DNA of 64,000 bases, taken from assembly GCF_013415845.1 (NCBI RefSeq), contig NZ_CP058907.1, positions 434,001-498,000 on the forward strand, written 5' to 3'. This DNA comes from Rhodopseudomonas palustris. Lineage in GTDB: Bacteria; Pseudomonadota; Alphaproteobacteria; Rhizobiales; Xanthobacteraceae. Shown piece after piece: positions 25,638 through 38,649 of the stretch; the stretch's first letter is position 1; each line of letters opens with the position of its first letter. The notes beneath the pieces were generated by a model. The model was not told where the DNA came from. It was given only the letters and a program-made list of their open reading frames with translations, and did not search any database. A program made the translations under genes and the position numbers.

Positions 25638-26864
25638 ATGAGACGAGTTGTTGTGACGGGGATGGGGATCGTCTCGTCGATTGGTAACAACACCCAAGAA
25701 GTTCTGGCGAGCCTGCACGACGCCAAGTCGGGTATTTCGCGTGCCGAAAAGCATGCCGAGCTCGGCTTCCGCTCGCAGGTCCAGGGCGCGCCGACGCTGA
25801 ATCCGGCCGATGTGGTCGATCGTCGCGCGATGCGTTTCCTCGGTGAGGGCGCGGCGTGGAACCACGTCGCGATGGAACAGGCGATCGCCGATTCCGGGCT
25901 GGAAGAGTCCGAGATCTCCAATATCCGCACTGGCATCGTGATGGGTTCGGGCGGCCCGTCGGCACGCACCATCGTCGAGGCCGCTGATATCACCCGCACC
26001 AAGGGTCCGAAGCGCGTCGGTCCGTTTGCGGTGCCGAAGGCGATGAGCTCGACCGCGTCGGCGACGCTCGCCACCTGGTTCAAGATCAAGGGCGTCAACT
26101 ACTCGATCTCGTCGGCCTGCGCGACCTCCAACCACTGCATCGGCAACGCCTATGAGCTGATCCAGTGGGGCAAGCAGGACGTGATGTTCGCGGGCGGCTG
26201 CGAGGAACTCGACTGGTCGCTGTCGGTGCTGTTCGACGCGATGGGCGCGATGTCGTCGAAGTACAACGACACCCCGGCCACTGCCTCGCGTCCCTATGAC
26301 GTCAATCGCGACGGCTTCGTGATCGCCGGCGGCGCCGGCGTGCTGGTGCTGGAAGAGCTCGAGCACGCCAAGGCGCGCGGTGCCAAGATTTACGGCGAGA
26401 TCATCGGCTATGGCGCCACCAGCGACGGCTACGACATGGTGGCGCCGTCGGGCGAAGGCGCCGAGCGCTGCATGAAGATGGCGCTGTCGACCACCGGCGG
26501 CATCAAGATCGACTACATCAATCCGCACGCGACCTCGACGCCGGCCGGCGACCCGCCGGAAATGAACGCGATCCGCGCCGTGTTCGGCATCGGCGACAAG
26601 TGCCCGCCGATCTCCGCCACCAAGGCGCTGACCGGCCACTCGCTTGGCGCCACCGGCGTCCAGGAGGCGATTTACTCGCTGCTGATGATGCAGAACGGCT
26701 TCATCTGCGAGAGCGCGCACATCACCGAACTCGATCCGGCCTTCGCCGACATGCCGATCGTGCGCAAGCGCGTCGACAACGCCAAGCTCGGTGTCGTGCT
26801 GTCGAACTCGTTCGGCTTCGGCGGGACCAACGCGACGCTGGTGTTCAAGCGGCTGGAGGCGTGA
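25638..26864 (+). CDS. fabB: 3-oxoacyl-ACP synthase I
   Basis: A 408-residue ketoacyl-ACP synthase. The catalytic Cys161 sits in SSACATSNH, and the two histidines are His297 ([12 protein letters not shown]) and His334 (TGHSLGATG), the Cys-His-His triad of FabB/FabF. Pairing with fabA identifies FabB, which extends the cis intermediate in unsaturated fatty-acid synthesis. It is probably cotranscribed with fabA. Downstream, two palindromic repeats separate it from fabI. Confidence 0.97.
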   Translation: MRRVVVTGMGIVSSIGNNTQEVLASLHDAKSGISRAEKHAELGFRSQVQGAPTLNPADVVDRRAMRFLGEGAAWNHVAMEQAIADSGLEESEISNIRTGIVMGSGGPSARTIVEAADITRTKGPKRVGPFAVPKAMSSTASATLATWFKIKGVNYSISSACATSNHCIGNAYELIQWGKQDVMFAGGCEELDWSLSVLFDAMGAMSSKYNDTPATASRPYDVNRDGFVIAGGAGVLVLEELEHAKARGAKIYGEIIGYGATSDGYDMVAPSGEGAERCMKMALSTTGGIKIDYINPHATSTPAGDPPEMNAIRAVFGIGDKCPPISATKALTGHSLGATGVQEAIYSLLMMQNGFICESAHITELDPAFADMPIVRKRVDNAKLGVVLSNSFGFGGTNATLVFKRLEA

Positions 26865-26916
26865 CGTTGAGGCTCTCTCCGGCCCCGGAGAGTTGCCACA
26901 TCCACGTGCTACGATC

Positions 26917-26960
26917 CTCATGGTGAGAAGGCGCCTCTTGGCGCCGTCCCGAACCATGAG
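26917..26960. repeat. Palindromic intergenic repeat, family C
   Basis: CTCATGGT (26917-26924) pairs with ACCATGAG (26953-26960), and two GGCGCC blocks pair inside. It is the first of two unlike palindromes lying back to back between fabB and fabI. Confidence 0.7.
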
Positions 26961-26973
26961 TTGTTGACCCGCT

Positions 26974-27015
26974 TCATCCTTCGAGACGCGCGCAGGCGCG
27001 CGCTCCTCAGGATGA
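26974..27015. repeat. Palindromic intergenic repeat, family D
   Basis: TCATCCTTCGAGACGCGCGC and GCGCGCTCCTCAGGATGA form an imperfect hairpin around a short loop. It ends 24 bp before the fabI start, so it lies in the fabI 5' leader. Confidence 0.7.
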
Positions 27016-27039
27016 GGTCCGAACCAGAGAGCGACCACA

Positions 27040-27849
27040 ATGCAAGGACTGATGCAGGGCAAGCGCGGGCTGATCATGGGCGTCGCCAACGACCATTCGA
27101 TCGCCTGGGGCATGGCGAAGACGCTGGCGGCGCACGGCGCCGAGCTCGCTTTCACCTACCAGGGCGAAGCGCTCGCGCGCCGCGTCAAGCCGCTGGCGCA
27201 GTCGCTGAATTCCGATCTGGTGCTGCCCTGCGACGTCGAAGACATCGCCAGCGTCGATGCGGTGTTCAACACGCTGAAGGACAAGTGGGGCAAGCTCGAC
27301 TTCGTCATTCACGCGATCGGCTTTTCCGACAAGAACGAGCTGCGCGGTCAGTACATCGACACCAGCCGCGCGAACTTCTCGCGCACCATGGTGATCTCCT
27401 GCTTCTCCTTCACCGAGGTCGCCAAGCGCGCCGCGGCGCTGATGCCGGATGGCGGCGCGATGATCACGCTGACGTTCGGCGCGTCCGAGCGCGCGATGCC
27501 GAACTACAACGTGATGGGCCTCGCCAAGGCCGCGCTGGAAGCCAGCGTGCGCTATCTCGCCTGCGATCTCGGCCCCAAGGGCATCCGCGTCAACGCGGTC
27601 TCGGCCGGTCCGGTGCGGACGCTGGCCGGCGCCGGCATCGGCGATTCGCGTGCGATGTTCGGCTTCATGGAAAAGCACTCGCCGCTCGGCCGCGGCGTGA
27701 CGCTGGAAGAACTCGGCGGTTCGGCGCTGTATCTGCTGTCGGACCTCTCCGGTGGTGTCACCGGCGAAACCCACTACGTCGACTCCGGCTACAACATCGT
27801 GCTGATGCCAAAGCCCGAGGCCCTGAAGGCGGACGCCGACAAGGCGTAG
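27040..27849 (+). CDS. fabI: Enoyl-ACP reductase (NADH)
   Basis: A 269-residue FabI of the SDR superfamily, catalysing the last step of each fatty-acid elongation cycle. The NAD-binding segment is GLIMGVANDHSIAWG near 10-24. The catalytic Tyr156 and Lys163 are in PNYNVMGLAK with the Y-x6-K spacing. Position 146, Tyr in E. coli FabI, is Phe here (LTFGASE), which equals the Phe149 of mycobacterial InhA. It lies downstream of fabA-fabB but is separated by a 175-bp repeat-rich gap, so it may have its own promoter. Confidence 0.96.
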   Translation: MQGLMQGKRGLIMGVANDHSIAWGMAKTLAAHGAELAFTYQGEALARRVKPLAQSLNSDLVLPCDVEDIASVDAVFNTLKDKWGKLDFVIHAIGFSDKNELRGQYIDTSRANFSRTMVISCFSFTEVAKRAAALMPDGGAMITLTFGASERAMPNYNVMGLAKAALEASVRYLACDLGPKGIRVNAVSAGPVRTLAGAGIGDSRAMFGFMEKHSPLGRGVTLEELGGSALYLLSDLSGGVTGETHYVDSGYNIVLMPKPEALKADADKA

Positions 27850-28032
27850 CGGATAAGCCGGGGTATCGCCCGTCGTCTCCTATCAGGACGTGATCGGGGC
27901 GAAGGCACCTGGCGTCTAGTCCAGCGTGATGAGTTGCGGCGAACGCTGCTGCCGTGCCTGGGGTGAGGGCGACGCGCGTCGCAGCATCGGTCATCCTGGC
28001 GAAAGCGGAGATGCAGCCGGCAGGCGCCGTGC

Positions 28033-28551
28033 TTACTTCTTCCGCTTGATAGAATTCAGCGCGCCGGACGAGCGGACTTCGGGATTGGGCGCGCCGTCTG
28101 CCTTCGACCACTCGACGACCTGCTCGACGCCGCCGACGTCCAGCCGCGACGGGCCGGACAGCACCAGCGTTATCTTGTTATTGGCGCCGGTGGCTTTTAG
28201 CGTGCCTGGCTCGTCGCCGGCTTCCAACGTCGTCGTCACGGTGTTCTTCGCCACGCTGACCACGACGTCTTTGGCGCGGCCGCCGTTGACGGTGTTGTCC
28301 GAGCCCGACACCGACAGCGTCTGCCCCTGCTCGAAACTGACCTTGTGCTTGCTGCCATGCACGGTGATGGTGCGGCATTGGCCGGTCAGAGCGATCTCGT
28401 TCTCTGCGCCGTACACGCCGACATTCTTACCCTGACAGTCGACGTCGCGGCTGATTCCAATGCCTTGAATCGCCAGCTCATCGTCATCGGCATGAGCGAG
28501 GCCGACAACGGCCAACATCGCAGCGGTGATCACAGGCAGACGAAGCAGCAT
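28033..28551 (-). CDS. Secreted DUF3060-domain protein
   Basis: A protein of 172 residues from the ATG at 28551, with AAGGA seven bases upstream. A signal peptide ends near GLAHA. The mature part is made of short Asn/Gly-turn repeats such as GAENEIALTGQC, GSKHKVSF, GSDNTVNGG and GANNKITLVLSG, typical of the DUF3060 beta-solenoid-like domain. Proteins of this family are exported and poorly characterised. A downstream gene is absent; the gene is convergent toward fabI with 183 bp between. Confidence 0.8.
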   Translation of the reverse strand: MLLRLPVITAAMLAVVGLAHADDDELAIQGIGISRDVDCQGKNVGVYGAENEIALTGQCRTITVHGSKHKVSFEQGQTLSVSGSDNTVNGGRAKDVVVSVAKNTVTTTLEAGDEPGTLKATGANNKITLVLSGPSRLDVGGVEQVVEWSKADGAPNPEVRSSGALNSIKRKK

Positions 28552-28725
28552 CAAGACATCCTTGCGTTGTTGAAGGGACGCAAAGGAAAGCAAACCGATC
28601 AAGTATCGTCAACGCACGGCAGAAAAATGGAACCGGAACGGCGCGCGGACCATTTCGCGAGATGGACAAACTGATCGAGGTTCGCGTCCATCCAGCGTTG
28701 CTATCAGGTCCACTCGCGGAAACGC

Positions 28726-28753
28726 AAAAGGGCGACCCGAAGGCCGCCCTTTT
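28726..28753. terminator. Bidirectional terminator after katG
   Basis: AAAAGGGCG pairs with CGCCCTTTT around a 10-nt loop, so either strand ends in a T run. It lies 29 bp after the katG stop; an analogous hairpin follows pnp. Confidence 0.8.
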
Positions 28754-28781
28754 GTCGTCATCAACTAATCGTAGGTGGCGG

Positions 28782-31238
<2,457 letters not shown>

Positions 31239-31241
31239 TCA

Positions 31242-31260
31242 CGATCAGATAAATTGATCG
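31242..31260. promoter_or_regulatory. Inverted repeat at the oxyR start, candidate OxyR site
   Basis: CGATCA and TGATCG flank a 7-bp spacer, ending one base before the oxyR ATG. It is the only clear dyad in the katG-oxyR gap. Position fits autoregulation of a LysR-type regulator; this is inference. Confidence 0.4.
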
Positions 31261-31261
31261 C

Positions 31262-32200
31262 ATGATCTCCCTGCGCCAGCTTCGCTATCTGTCTGCCTTG
31301 GCCCGACATGGCCATTTCGGCCGGGCGGCTGATGCCTGCTCGGTGACCCAGCCGGCGCTGTCGATGCAGATCGCCGAGCTGGAGCGGACGCTCGGCGTCA
31401 AAGTGGTGGAGCGTCGGCCGGGCGAGGTGTTCCTCACCGACATCGGCCGCGAGATCGCCCGCCGCGCCGAAGAGGTGCTGGCGGCGACCCGCGATCTGGT
31501 GGATTTCGCCCGTCACCGGGCTAAACCGCTGACCGGGCGGCTCAGTCTCGGGGTGATTCCGTCGCTGGCGCCGTATCTGCTGCCGAAGGTACTGCCGCTG
31601 CTGCAGCAACATTTCCCTGAGCTGCGGCTGGAGCTGCGCGAAAGCCAGACCCGGCCGCTGGTCGCCGACGTGGTCAGCGGCGTGCTCGACGCGGCGCTGC
31701 TGGCCCTGCCCGTCGGCCATTCGGATCTCGACGCGATCCCGTTGTTCGATGATCCGTTCCTGCTTGCGGTGCCGGCCGACGATCCGCGCGCCGAAACGAC
31801 GCCGATCGGCGTCGAGGAGATCGACCAGTCTCGGCTGATCCTGCTGGAGGACGGTCACTGCCTGCGCGATCAGGCGCTGGCGTTCTGCGCCACAGCGCGC
31901 AATCGCGGCATCCAGATGGGCAGTGCCGGCACGGCGAGCTTCGGCGCTTCCAGCCTCACCACGGTGATCCAGATGGTCGCGGGCGGTTACGGCATCACGC
32001 TGATTCCGCAGATCGCTGCCGAGGTCGAGCGCCGTGATTCGCGGGTGAAGTTCCTGCGGCTGCGCCGGCCGCAACCGGGCCGCAGCGTTGGCCTCGTGTT
32101 TCGCAAGACCTCGCCCCGCCGTGGTGACTTCGAAGCGTTCGGCGAGGTCGTTAAACAGGGGATCGGCGGCGCGGCACCGATCGAGTCCGCGGTCGCCTGA
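31262..32200 (+). CDS. oxyR: Hydrogen peroxide-sensing regulator OxyR
   Basis: A 312-residue LysR-type regulator. The N-terminal winged HTH begins ISLRQLRYLSALARHGHF. The redox cysteines Cys200 and Cys209 lie in LEDGHCLRDQALAFC and match Cys199 and Cys208 of E. coli OxyR, whose disulfide activates the protein. Divergence from katG is the textbook arrangement. A dyad immediately before the ATG could mediate feedback control. Confidence 0.96.
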   Translation: MISLRQLRYLSALARHGHFGRAADACSVTQPALSMQIAELERTLGVKVVERRPGEVFLTDIGREIARRAEEVLAATRDLVDFARHRAKPLTGRLSLGVIPSLAPYLLPKVLPLLQQHFPELRLELRESQTRPLVADVVSGVLDAALLALPVGHSDLDAIPLFDDPFLLAVPADDPRAETTPIGVEEIDQSRLILLEDGHCLRDQALAFCATARNRGIQMGSAGTASFGASSLTTVIQMVAGGYGITLIPQIAAEVERRDSRVKFLRLRRPQPGRSVGLVFRKTSPRRGDFEAFGEVVKQGIGGAAPIESAVA

Positions 32201-32211
32201 GGCCGGTTCGC

Positions 32212-33894
32212 TTAGCCGGCTGCGATCGCGGCCGCTTCGGCGGCGGCGCGCTGCATGCTCGACGACATCTCGCTGGTCACCGTGCTCTGCTCCTCCACCG
32301 CCGCAGCCGTCGAGCTGACGTACTCGCTGACGTTCTGGATCGCGCTCTTGATCTTGCCGAGCGCGCCGACCACGTCGCCGGAGACGCTGGTGAGATTGCT
32401 GATCTCGGTCCCGATCTTGTCGGTGGCCTGCTTGGCCTGATTGGCGAGGTTCTTCACCTCAGCCGCCACCACAGCAAAGCCGCGCCCGGCCTCGCCGGCG
32501 CGCGCCGACTCGATCGTGGCGTTGAGGGCCAGCAGATTGATCTGCCCGGTGATGTGGTTGATCAGTTCGACGATGCCGCTCATTGCTTGAGCCGCGTCGT
32601 TGAGCTGATTGGCCTGAGAGTCGGCGGCATCGACTTCGCCGACGGCGTTCATCGCTGTCTGCCTCGACTTGGTCATCGCTTCGGAAATCTCGCGCACCGA
32701 AGCGTTCAGCTCCTCCGCTCCGGCCGCCACCGATTCCATCATGGCGCGGACGCGCTCGTTGCCGAGCCGGGTGAGTACCTGGCGGGTGGTGTCGGCGGCG
32801 TATTTCACCACCTTGAAAGGCCGTCCATTGAGGTCGAGGATCGGGTTGTAGGAGGCCTGGATCCAGACTTCCCTGCCGCCTTTGCCGATGCGCTTGTATT
32901 CGCCGGCCTGATAATCGCCGCGACCGAGCGCCGCCCAGAATGCCCGATAGGCCGCGCTCTCGCGCTCGGCGGGGTCGATGAACATACTGTGATGCCGGCC
33001 CTTGATCTCGCCCAGCGAGTAGCCCAGCGCGTGCAGGAAGTTGTCGTTGGCGTCCAGCACTGTGCCGTCGATGCTGAATTCGATCACCGCCTGTGACTTG
33101 CGGATCGCATCGATCTGGCCGGAGAAGTCGGCGTTCTTCAGCTTCTGCGCGGTGACGTCGGTGGCGTATTTCACCACTTTGAACGGCTTGCCGCGTGCGT
33201 CGAGGATCGGGTTGTAGGACGCCAGAATCCAGACCTCCTTGCCGCCCTTGCCGATCCGCTTGAACTCGCCGGGGAAGTATTCGCCGCGGTTGAGCCGCGC
33301 CCAAAACTCGCGGTAGTCGCTGCTCTCGCGCACCGACGGCTCGACAAACATGCTGTGATGCTTGCCCTTGATCTCGCCAAGCGAGTACCCCATCGCGGCG
33401 AGAAAGTTATCGTTGGCGGTGAGGACGGTGCCGTCCATCGCAAACTCGATCACCGCCTGGGCGCGGCCGATTGCCGCGAGCTTGCCGGCATCCTCCAGCG
33501 ATTGGGTCTTGGCCGCGGTGATGTCGGCCGCGAACTTCACGACGCCGGTCGGCTTGCCGTTCTTGTCGAGGATCGGGTTGTAGGACGCCTGGATCCAGAC
33601 CTCGCGGCCGCCCTTGCCGATGCGGTGGAATTCGCCGGCCTGGTACTGGCCGGCGCGCAACGCGGTCCAGAACTCGCGATAGGCTGTGCTGTCGTGCTCG
33701 CTCGGATCGACGAACATCCGGTGATGCTTGCCCTTGATCTCTGGAAGCGAGTAGCCGAGTGCGGTCAGAAAGTTGTCGTTTGCGTCGATGACGTTGCCGT
33801 CGAGATCGAACTCGATCACCGCCTGGGAGCGATTGAGCGCCGCGAGCATCGCTGCCGCATGATCATGGCCGGCAGAGCGGGTGAAGGAGAACAT
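32212..33894 (-). CDS. Soluble methyl-accepting chemotaxis protein with three tandem PAS domains
   Basis: A protein of 560 residues from the ATG at 33894, with AAAGG upstream. Three near-identical PAS/PAC units start at about 24, 146 and 268 with an exact 122-residue period. Each contains DANDNFL or TANDNFL, GYSLxEIKG(K/R)HH, and KGG(R/K)EVWI. The remaining 170 residues are an MCP signalling hairpin with the tip motif [22 protein letters not shown] in part. No transmembrane segment or HAMP domain is present, so the protein is cytoplasmic, Aer- or McpB-like. The ligand or cofactor is unknown. It may signal to CheA/CheW encoded elsewhere. Confidence 0.9.
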   Translation of the reverse strand: MFSFTRSAGHDHAAAMLAALNRSQAVIEFDLDGNVIDANDNFLTALGYSLPEIKGKHHRMFVDPSEHDSTAYREFWTALRAGQYQAGEFHRIGKGGREVWIQASYNPILDKNGKPTGVVKFAADITAAKTQSLEDAGKLAAIGRAQAVIEFAMDGTVLTANDNFLAAMGYSLGEIKGKHHSMFVEPSVRESSDYREFWARLNRGEYFPGEFKRIGKGGKEVWILASYNPILDARGKPFKVVKYATDVTAQKLKNADFSGQIDAIRKSQAVIEFSIDGTVLDANDNFLHALGYSLGEIKGRHHSMFIDPAERESAAYRAFWAALGRGDYQAGEYKRIGKGGREVWIQASYNPILDLNGRPFKVVKYAADTTRQVLTRLGNERVRAMMESVAAGAEELNASVREISEAMTKSRQTAMNAVGEVDAADSQANQLNDAAQAMSGIVELINHITGQINLLALNATIESARAGEAGRGFAVVAAEVKNLANQAKQATDKIGTEISNLTSVSGDVVGALGKIKSAIQNVSEYVSSTAAAVEEQSTVTSEMSSSMQRAAAEAAAIAAG

Positions 33895-34110
33895 TCCAAG
33901 CCTTTCCCTGATGCGGCCTTGCACGATCGCGCGACCTGGAAGCAGAAGCTGGCGGCCATTTTGGTGAAGACGTCGTTAAATTTAGCCTAGCCCCGTGAGA
34001 GCAATCTGCACTCAATTACCGAATTTATCGCAACCTCGGATTCGTACCGCGAACTAACAGCACGCGCTCTGGTAGAAGTTGGCGTCCGCTGTCGCACGGA
34101 AGGCGCCGCA

Positions 34111-34142
34111 AAGAAAAAGGGCGGCCTGGTGAGGCCGCCCTT
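34111..34142 (-). terminator. Rho-independent terminator after pnp
   Basis: An 11-bp perfect stem (AAGGGCGGCCT with AGGCCGCCCTT) with a 4-nt loop, followed on the minus strand by TTTCTT. It lies 42 bp after the pnp stop and ends the large rimP-to-pnp cluster. Confidence 0.85.
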
Positions 34143-34183
34143 GATCGATGCTGACTTGCTGCGACGGTGTCGCGCCGGAAGGC

Positions 34184-36352
<2,169 letters not shown>

Positions 36353-36401
36353 CGGGTCTTTCTTTCATCGGTTTTCGGGAAGACCGGACGCCAAATACCA
36401 A

Positions 36402-36476
36402 AAGACCATGCGCAAGATGGCGAGACGCTGACTGCGCGCTTGCACAAACAGCGTCCGGCGATCCTGCCATGGTCTT
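36402..36476 (-). promoter_or_regulatory. Long leader hairpin upstream of pnp (RNase III-type processing site candidate)
   Basis: Outer arms AAGACCATG (36402-36410) and CATGGTCTT (36468-36476), and inner arms GACGCTG (36424-36430) and CAGCGTC (36449-36455), form an imperfect stem of about 25 pairs with an 18-nt loop. It lies 50-124 bp before the pnp ATG, where E. coli pnp has the RNase III hairpin used for PNPase autocontrol. The remainder of this gap holds a second hairpin at 36508. Confidence 0.65.
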
Positions 36477-36507
36477 CAGTTGGGAAATGGCGTTCATTCC
36501 TCCCGGC

Positions 36508-36538
36508 TGCGGGGAAGACACTTGTCTTCGGTCCCGCA
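36508..36538 (-). promoter_or_regulatory. Hairpin downstream of rpsO
   Basis: TGCGGG and CCCGCA, with GAAGACA and TGTCTTC inside, form a 13-bp stem with a 3-nt bulge. It lacks a T run, so attenuation, processing or 3'-end protection are possible. Confidence 0.55.
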
Positions 36539-36690
36539 CGGCGGGCTGGAGGCCCGTTGACGAGCTCAACCGCCGGAATGCGACTGAGCCGACTGACACG
36601 GGCGGATGTGAGACTCGCCCGTGCGAACATCTTGCTTCGGCCGTCGCGGAGGCGTCGTGGCGCGTCCGCTTCGGCCGGTCGTCCGACGCC

Positions 36691-36960
36691 TCAGCGACGG
36701 ATGTTGTGCTTCTCGAGCAGCGCCTTGTAGCGCGCTTCGTCCTTCTTCTTGATGTAGTCGAGAAGCGAACGGCGCGTCGACACCAGCTTCAACAGCCCAC
36801 GGCGGGAGTGGTTGTCCTTGGTGTGGGTCTTGAAGTGCGCGGTCAGGTTGGTGATGCGTTCCGACAGGATCGCGACCTGAACCTCGGGCGAACCGGTATC
36901 ACCGGCCTTGGTGGCGCTGGTCTTGATGACTTCCGCTTTGCGTTCTGCGGTAATCGACAT
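36691..36960 (-). CDS. rpsO: 30S ribosomal protein S15
   Basis: An 89-residue S15, binding 16S rRNA at a three-way junction and to S6/S18. The sequence carries the family signature [49 protein letters not shown] helix and KHNIRR end. Length is exact for the family. It sits 2 bp after truB on the minus strand, and is followed by hairpins and pnp, the conserved order of this cluster. Confidence 0.98.
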   Translation of the reverse strand: MSITAERKAEVIKTSATKAGDTGSPEVQVAILSERITNLTAHFKTHTKDNHSRRGLLKLVSTRRSLLDYIKKKDEARYKALLEKHNIRR

Positions 36961-36962
36961 CG

Positions 36963-38063
36963 TCAGATACTTTCCTTGCGAACGGCCGAGCTGGCAGTCA
37001 GCCCGGTGAGGTTGAACACGCGCTTGGGGATGAGCTCGCCATTGCCGACTTCGGCGAGGGCCAGAAGCCGGCCTGCCACCGTGACATAGACTGTGCCGCT
37101 ACAATGAGGCGCATCCCGTCCGCGCAACAAAACGGCCTGGCCCCGATGGAGCCTTGCCGCATCAGCCCGAGTGACGGCCAGTGCCGGGATGTCGTCCAGC
37201 GCGGTCTCAACGGGCAGTAGCGCGTCGGCGAGGCTACCCTCGCCGGACGCCGCTCTATCGCACAAAGCCTGTAGTTCTTCCAGCGGAATCATGTCCGACT
37301 CGTCGAACGGCCCCACCACGGTGCGGCGCAGCGCGCAGATATGACCGTAGCAGCCGAGCAGCCGGCCCATGTCGCGGGCGAGCGCCCGCACATAGGTTCC
37401 CTTGCCGCACTCGGCCTCGAACACCGAGCGGCCGTCATCTCCATGTTCCACAAGGGTTAATTCGTGAATCTCGACCGGGCGCGGGACCAGCGGCACGACC
37501 TCGCCGTCGCGCGCCAGGTCGTAGGCGCGCTCGCCCTGGATCTTCACGGCCGAGTATTGCGGCGGAACCTGCTCGATCACGCCGGTAAAGCGCGGCAGCA
37601 GCGCCCTGATCGCCTCGGCGGTTGGCCGATCCGGGCTGGTCGCGACCGCGCGGCCCTCGGTGTCGTCGGTGTCCCGTTCCTCGCCCCAGGCCACGGTGAA
37701 GCGGTAGCGCTTGCGGCCGTCCATCACGAACGGCACCGTCTTGGTGGCTTCGCCCATCGCGATCGGCAGGCCGCCGGAGGCCAGCGGATCGAGGGTACCG
37801 GCATGGCCGGCGCGCTTGGCCGAGAACAGCCGCTTCAGCACCGCGACCGCCTGGGTCGAGGTCATGCCGATCGGCTTGTCCAGCACCACCCAGCCGTGGA
37901 CGTCGCGTTTGTCGCGGCGCGGCTTACCATTGCCGCCGCCGCGATTGGCATTGCGCGGGTCGTTGTTGTCGCGCGGCTTACGGATCTGCGCGGCGGATTC
38001 GTCGGCGCCGGCGTGCTGCACGTCGTGCGGGGCGAGCAGGGCGTCGGGGGTGGTCACGGTCAT
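36963..38063 (-). CDS. truB: tRNA pseudouridine-55 synthase
   Basis: A 366-residue TruB, making pseudouridine 55 in the T loop of tRNA. The catalytic Asp92 is in [13 protein letters not shown]; the motif [11 protein letters not shown] precedes it, and [23 protein letters not shown] and PUA-like C-terminus follow in the normal order. The first 52 residues are a charged, Gly/Asn-rich low-complexity extension absent from most TruB. Its ATG overlaps the rbfA stop by one base, so translation is likely coupled. It is cotranscribed with rpsO downstream. Confidence 0.96.
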   Translation of the reverse strand: MTVTTPDALLAPHDVQHAGADESAAQIRKPRDNNDPRNANRGGGNGKPRRDKRDVHGWVVLDKPIGMTSTQAVAVLKRLFSAKRAGHAGTLDPLASGGLPIAMGEATKTVPFVMDGRKRYRFTVAWGEERDTDDTEGRAVATSPDRPTAEAIRALLPRFTGVIEQVPPQYSAVKIQGERAYDLARDGEVVPLVPRPVEIHELTLVEHGDDGRSVFEAECGKGTYVRALARDMGRLLGCYGHICALRRTVVGPFDESDMIPLEELQALCDRAASGEGSLADALLPVETALDDIPALAVTRADAARLHRGQAVLLRGRDAPHCSGTVYVTVAGRLLALAEVGNGELIPKRVFNLTGLTASSAVRKESI

Positions 38064-38476
38064 TAATCCTGGTCCGAATTCGGTTCGAGGTCTTTCTGGA
38101 CTGCCGGCGAGCGCAGCAGTTTGTCGATCCGCTCGGCCTCGGCGAAACGTTCGTCGATGCGGAAGCGGAGTTCGGGGGCGAACTTCAAATTGACGCGGTG
38201 AGCGATTTCACCGCGCAGGAAGCGCTTGTGATGCTCGAGCGCATCGATCACGAGCTTCTCGTCGCGGCCACCGAGCGGCATCACGTAGATGGTCGCGAGC
38301 TTGAGGTCGGGCGACATCCGCACTTCGGGCACGGTGACGAGGTGGCTTTCGAGTACCGGGTCGTGCACGCCGCCCTGGGCGAGGATCTCGGCCACGGCGT
38401 GGCGGATCAGCTCACCGACGCGCAGCGAGCGGGTCGAGCCGCCGGGCGGGGAGCTCTTCTGGTGTTGGCGGGACAT
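38063..38476 (-). CDS. rbfA: Ribosome-binding factor A
   Basis: A 137-residue RbfA, a KH-like 30S maturation factor binding 16S helix 1. The signatures are [37 protein letters not shown] and the [22 protein letters not shown] region. Its stop overlaps the truB ATG (TAATG). Upstream it is separated from infB by 173 bp containing a palindromic repeat, unlike the tight infB-rbfA junction of many bacteria. Confidence 0.95.
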   Translation of the reverse strand: MSRQHQKSSPPGGSTRSLRVGELIRHAVAEILAQGGVHDPVLESHLVTVPEVRMSPDLKLATIYVMPLGGRDEKLVIDALEHHKRFLRGEIAHRVNLKFAPELRFRIDERFAEAERIDKLLRSPAVQKDLEPNSDQD

Positions 38477-38495
38477 GATGTTCTCTCAAATACTG

Positions 38496-38611
38496 CCGCC
38501 ATGCCCGCGTTTGGCCGCGGGCATGCACGCCTTCGATGTGGCAAAGCAAGACGTGGACGGCCGGGACTTAGTCGCGAAGACGTGCTTCGCGCGTTGGCCC
38601 GGCCATGACGC
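38496..38611. repeat. Palindromic repeat element between infB and rbfA, family B
   Basis: CATGCCCGCG (38500-38509) pairs with CGCGGGCATG (38516-38525). It is followed by a degenerate GGACGGCCGGGAC arm and a closing GGCCCGGCCATGACGC. The pattern resembles the family A arms but is rearranged. Confidence 0.6.
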
Positions 38612-38649
38612 CTCAGTTCAATCGAGCGTCTCGACTGTAAGAATCGGAC

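Noticed and set aside
27950..28030. A further repeat remnant after fabI (GCGACGCGCGTCGC, TCATCCTGGCGAAAGC)
   Set aside because: Only fragments resemble the repeat arms, and no paired arm could be found.
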